Shown one piece after another: positions 14,777-15,961 of a DNA stretch of 15,961 nt. The stretch spans positions 1 through 15,961 of the forward strand of contig CBCPMX010000032.1 of the NCBI GenBank assembly GCA_965120355.1, in the 5' to 3' direction. The notes below the pieces were generated by a model. It did not search any database. It was given only the letters and a program-made list of their open reading frames with translations, and had not been told where the DNA came from. The DNA comes from CBCPMX01 sp965120355. Its GTDB lineage: Bacteria > Bacillota > Clostridia > Oscillospirales > Oscillospiraceae. Each line of letters opens with the position of its first letter. Position 1 is the stretch's first letter. The translations under genes and the position numbers were made by a program.

Positions 14777-15880
14777 ATGAAACGAATGATGGGACTGGTA
14801 TGCACCAATTACAACGAAGGCGACTTCGGCCTGCTGACGGAGGAGCGTCCAATCGCGTCCATTCCCTATGGCGGCCGGTACCGGCTGGTGGACTTTCCGC
14901 TTTCCAATATGGTGAACTCCGGCATCAACACCGTGGGACTGATTACGCCGCATCTGTACCGCAGCCTGCTGGACCATGTGGGCAACGGCAAGGAGTGGGC
15001 CCTGAGCCGCAAGGTGGGCGGCATGTACATCCTGCCCGGCTCTACTTACGGTCTGCGGGGCGCCACAGGCAAGTTCCTGGTGCGGGATATCCTGGGCAAC
15101 CGGGCGTATTTGGAGCGTTCCCGCCGGGATCTGGTGGTCATCTCCGCCAGCAACAAGGTGTTTAACATAGACTTCCGGGAGGTGGCCGAAGCCCATGAAA
15201 AGGCCGGCGCGGCCATCACCCTGATTTACAAGCATGTGCCCGACGGCGCAGCCGTCAAGGACGCTGCCGTGTTCTGCGACGCCCGGGGACGGGTCACCAG
15301 CCTGCGAAAAAATGTCCCCGGGGAGATTAATCAGTTTATGGATGCCCTGATCATTGACCGGGAGCTTCTGCTGAAGATTCTGGACTGGTACAGCGCCCTG
15401 AGCTATCTGGATTTGCTGGACGTCATTGCCGAGAACCTGGACCAGCTGGCCGTGCATGGCTTTGCGTTCAAAGGCTATATGCGCGCCATTGACGACGCTG
15501 TGGCCTATATGGACGCCAGTATGGAGCTGCTGGATCCGGCGGTGCTTCAGGAGCTGTTTATGGGGGACCGCCGCATCAGCACCAAGATCCAGGATGCCCA
15601 CCCCGTCAAATACGGCCCCCACGCCCAGGTGAAAAACGCGCTGGTGGCCACGGGCTGCATTATTAAGGGCACCGTGGAAAATTCCATCGTTTTCCGCGGC
15701 TGCACCGTGGCGGAGGGCACCGTTGTCCGCAACAGCATTATCATGCAAAATACGGTGCTGGAGAAAAATGTGCTGGTGGAGAACGTCATCAGCGACAAAT
15801 ACGTCCATATCAGCGAGGGCGTCAAGCTCCACGGCACCGCGGAGCGGCCCCTGATCGTCACCAGAAAGCAATACAGCTGA
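14777..15880 (+). CDS. glgD: GlgD, regulatory subunit of ADP-glucose pyrophosphorylase
   Basis: GlgD is a paralogue of GlgC that in Bacillota forms a heteromer with it and raises its activity. The 367-residue protein keeps the fold (IPYGGRYRLVDFPLSNMVNSG at 29-49 corresponds to the GlgC substrate region; beta-helix repeats at the C-terminus) but has lost catalytic sites. The GGxGxR loop is absent, replaced by YNEGDFGLLTEERP. The catalytic SGDHLYKMDY is replaced by ISASNKVFNIDF at 122-133, removing the metal-binding aspartate. It should therefore be non-catalytic, as known for the family. AAGGGGG lies about eight bases before ATG 14777, and glgC ends 13 bases upstream, indicating tight cotranscription. 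It is the last gene in the window. Confidence 0.95.
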   Translation: MKRMMGLVCTNYNEGDFGLLTEERPIASIPYGGRYRLVDFPLSNMVNSGINTVGLITPHLYRSLLDHVGNGKEWALSRKVGGMYILPGSTYGLRGATGKFLVRDILGNRAYLERSRRDLVVISASNKVFNIDFREVAEAHEKAGAAITLIYKHVPDGAAVKDAAVFCDARGRVTSLRKNVPGEINQFMDALIIDRELLLKILDWYSALSYLDLLDVIAENLDQLAVHGFAFKGYMRAIDDAVAYMDASMELLDPAVLQELFMGDRRISTKIQDAHPVKYGPHAQVKNALVATGCIIKGTVENSIVFRGCTVAEGTVVRNSIIMQNTVLEKNVLVENVISDKYVHISEGVKLHGTAERPLIVTRKQYS

Positions 15881-15911
15881 ACAGCACGCAGCGCAGTGCG
15901 GCGGCCGCAGC

Positions 15912-15940
15912 GGGGGGGGGGGGGTGCGCCCCCCCCCCCC
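15912..15940 (+). terminator. Possible terminator: G13/C12 hairpin at the window end
   Basis: A run of 13 G (15912-15924), TGCG, then 12 C (15929-15940) can form a stem of about 12 G-C pairs with a four-base loop, 31 bases after the glgD stop. A second run of C and then GCTTTCCCCC follow, so the T tract is poor. The homopolymers also make the base calls here unreliable, and this may be a contig-end artefact. Confidence 0.4.
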
Positions 15941-15961
15941 GCCCCCCCCCCGCTTTCCCCC

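Overview
The window looks like a GC-rich Gram-positive gut-type Clostridia chromosome, probably in or near the Oscillospiraceae. This placement is inferred. It rests on the glycogen cluster with paired GlgC/GlgD subunits, a lipoprotein solute-binding protein beside an AraC-type regulator, strong AGGAGG-type ribosome sites, use of GTG and TTG starts, and many GC-rich intergenic hairpins. No rRNA, tRNA, CRISPR array, transposase or phage gene was seen.

Layout: (1) 49-687 (+) encodes a small protein that looks like two tandem Csx3-like halves, unexpected away from any visible CRISPR locus. (2) 688-1082 has no gene but holds one copy of a composite double-hairpin repeat. (3) On the minus strand, queH (tRNA queuosine biosynthesis) is followed by a membrane-anchored alpha/beta hydrolase, 2604 down to 1083. 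(4) A soluble AraC-type regulator (2934-4346) has a near-consensus sigma-A promoter and an inverted repeat at its predicted transcription start. (5) A sugar-type solute-binding lipoprotein (4655-6439) has its own extended -10 promoter with direct repeats upstream; no permease gene is present. (6) 6440-7094 is a 655-base gene-free region with a second copy of the composite repeat and several large hairpins. (7) A glycogen cluster fills the rest: phosphoglucomutase, glgB, glgP, glgC, glgD (7095-15880). The window ends in a G13/C12 hairpin followed by more C runs.

How the genes work together: phosphoglucomutase interconverts glucose-6-P and glucose-1-P. GlgC with GlgD makes ADP-glucose, GlgB introduces alpha-1,6 branches, and GlgP releases glucose-1-P from the polymer. 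Glycogen synthase (glgA) is not in the window and may lie beyond the right edge. The AraC regulator and solute-binding protein probably form a sugar-sensing and uptake module, whose permeases would have to be encoded elsewhere.

The least ordinary items are the composite double-hairpin repeat (two divergent copies with paired arms preserved and a shared downstream tail), the Csx3-like tandem protein, the histone-H1-like basic tail on GlgB, and the inverted repeats directly downstream of two promoters.
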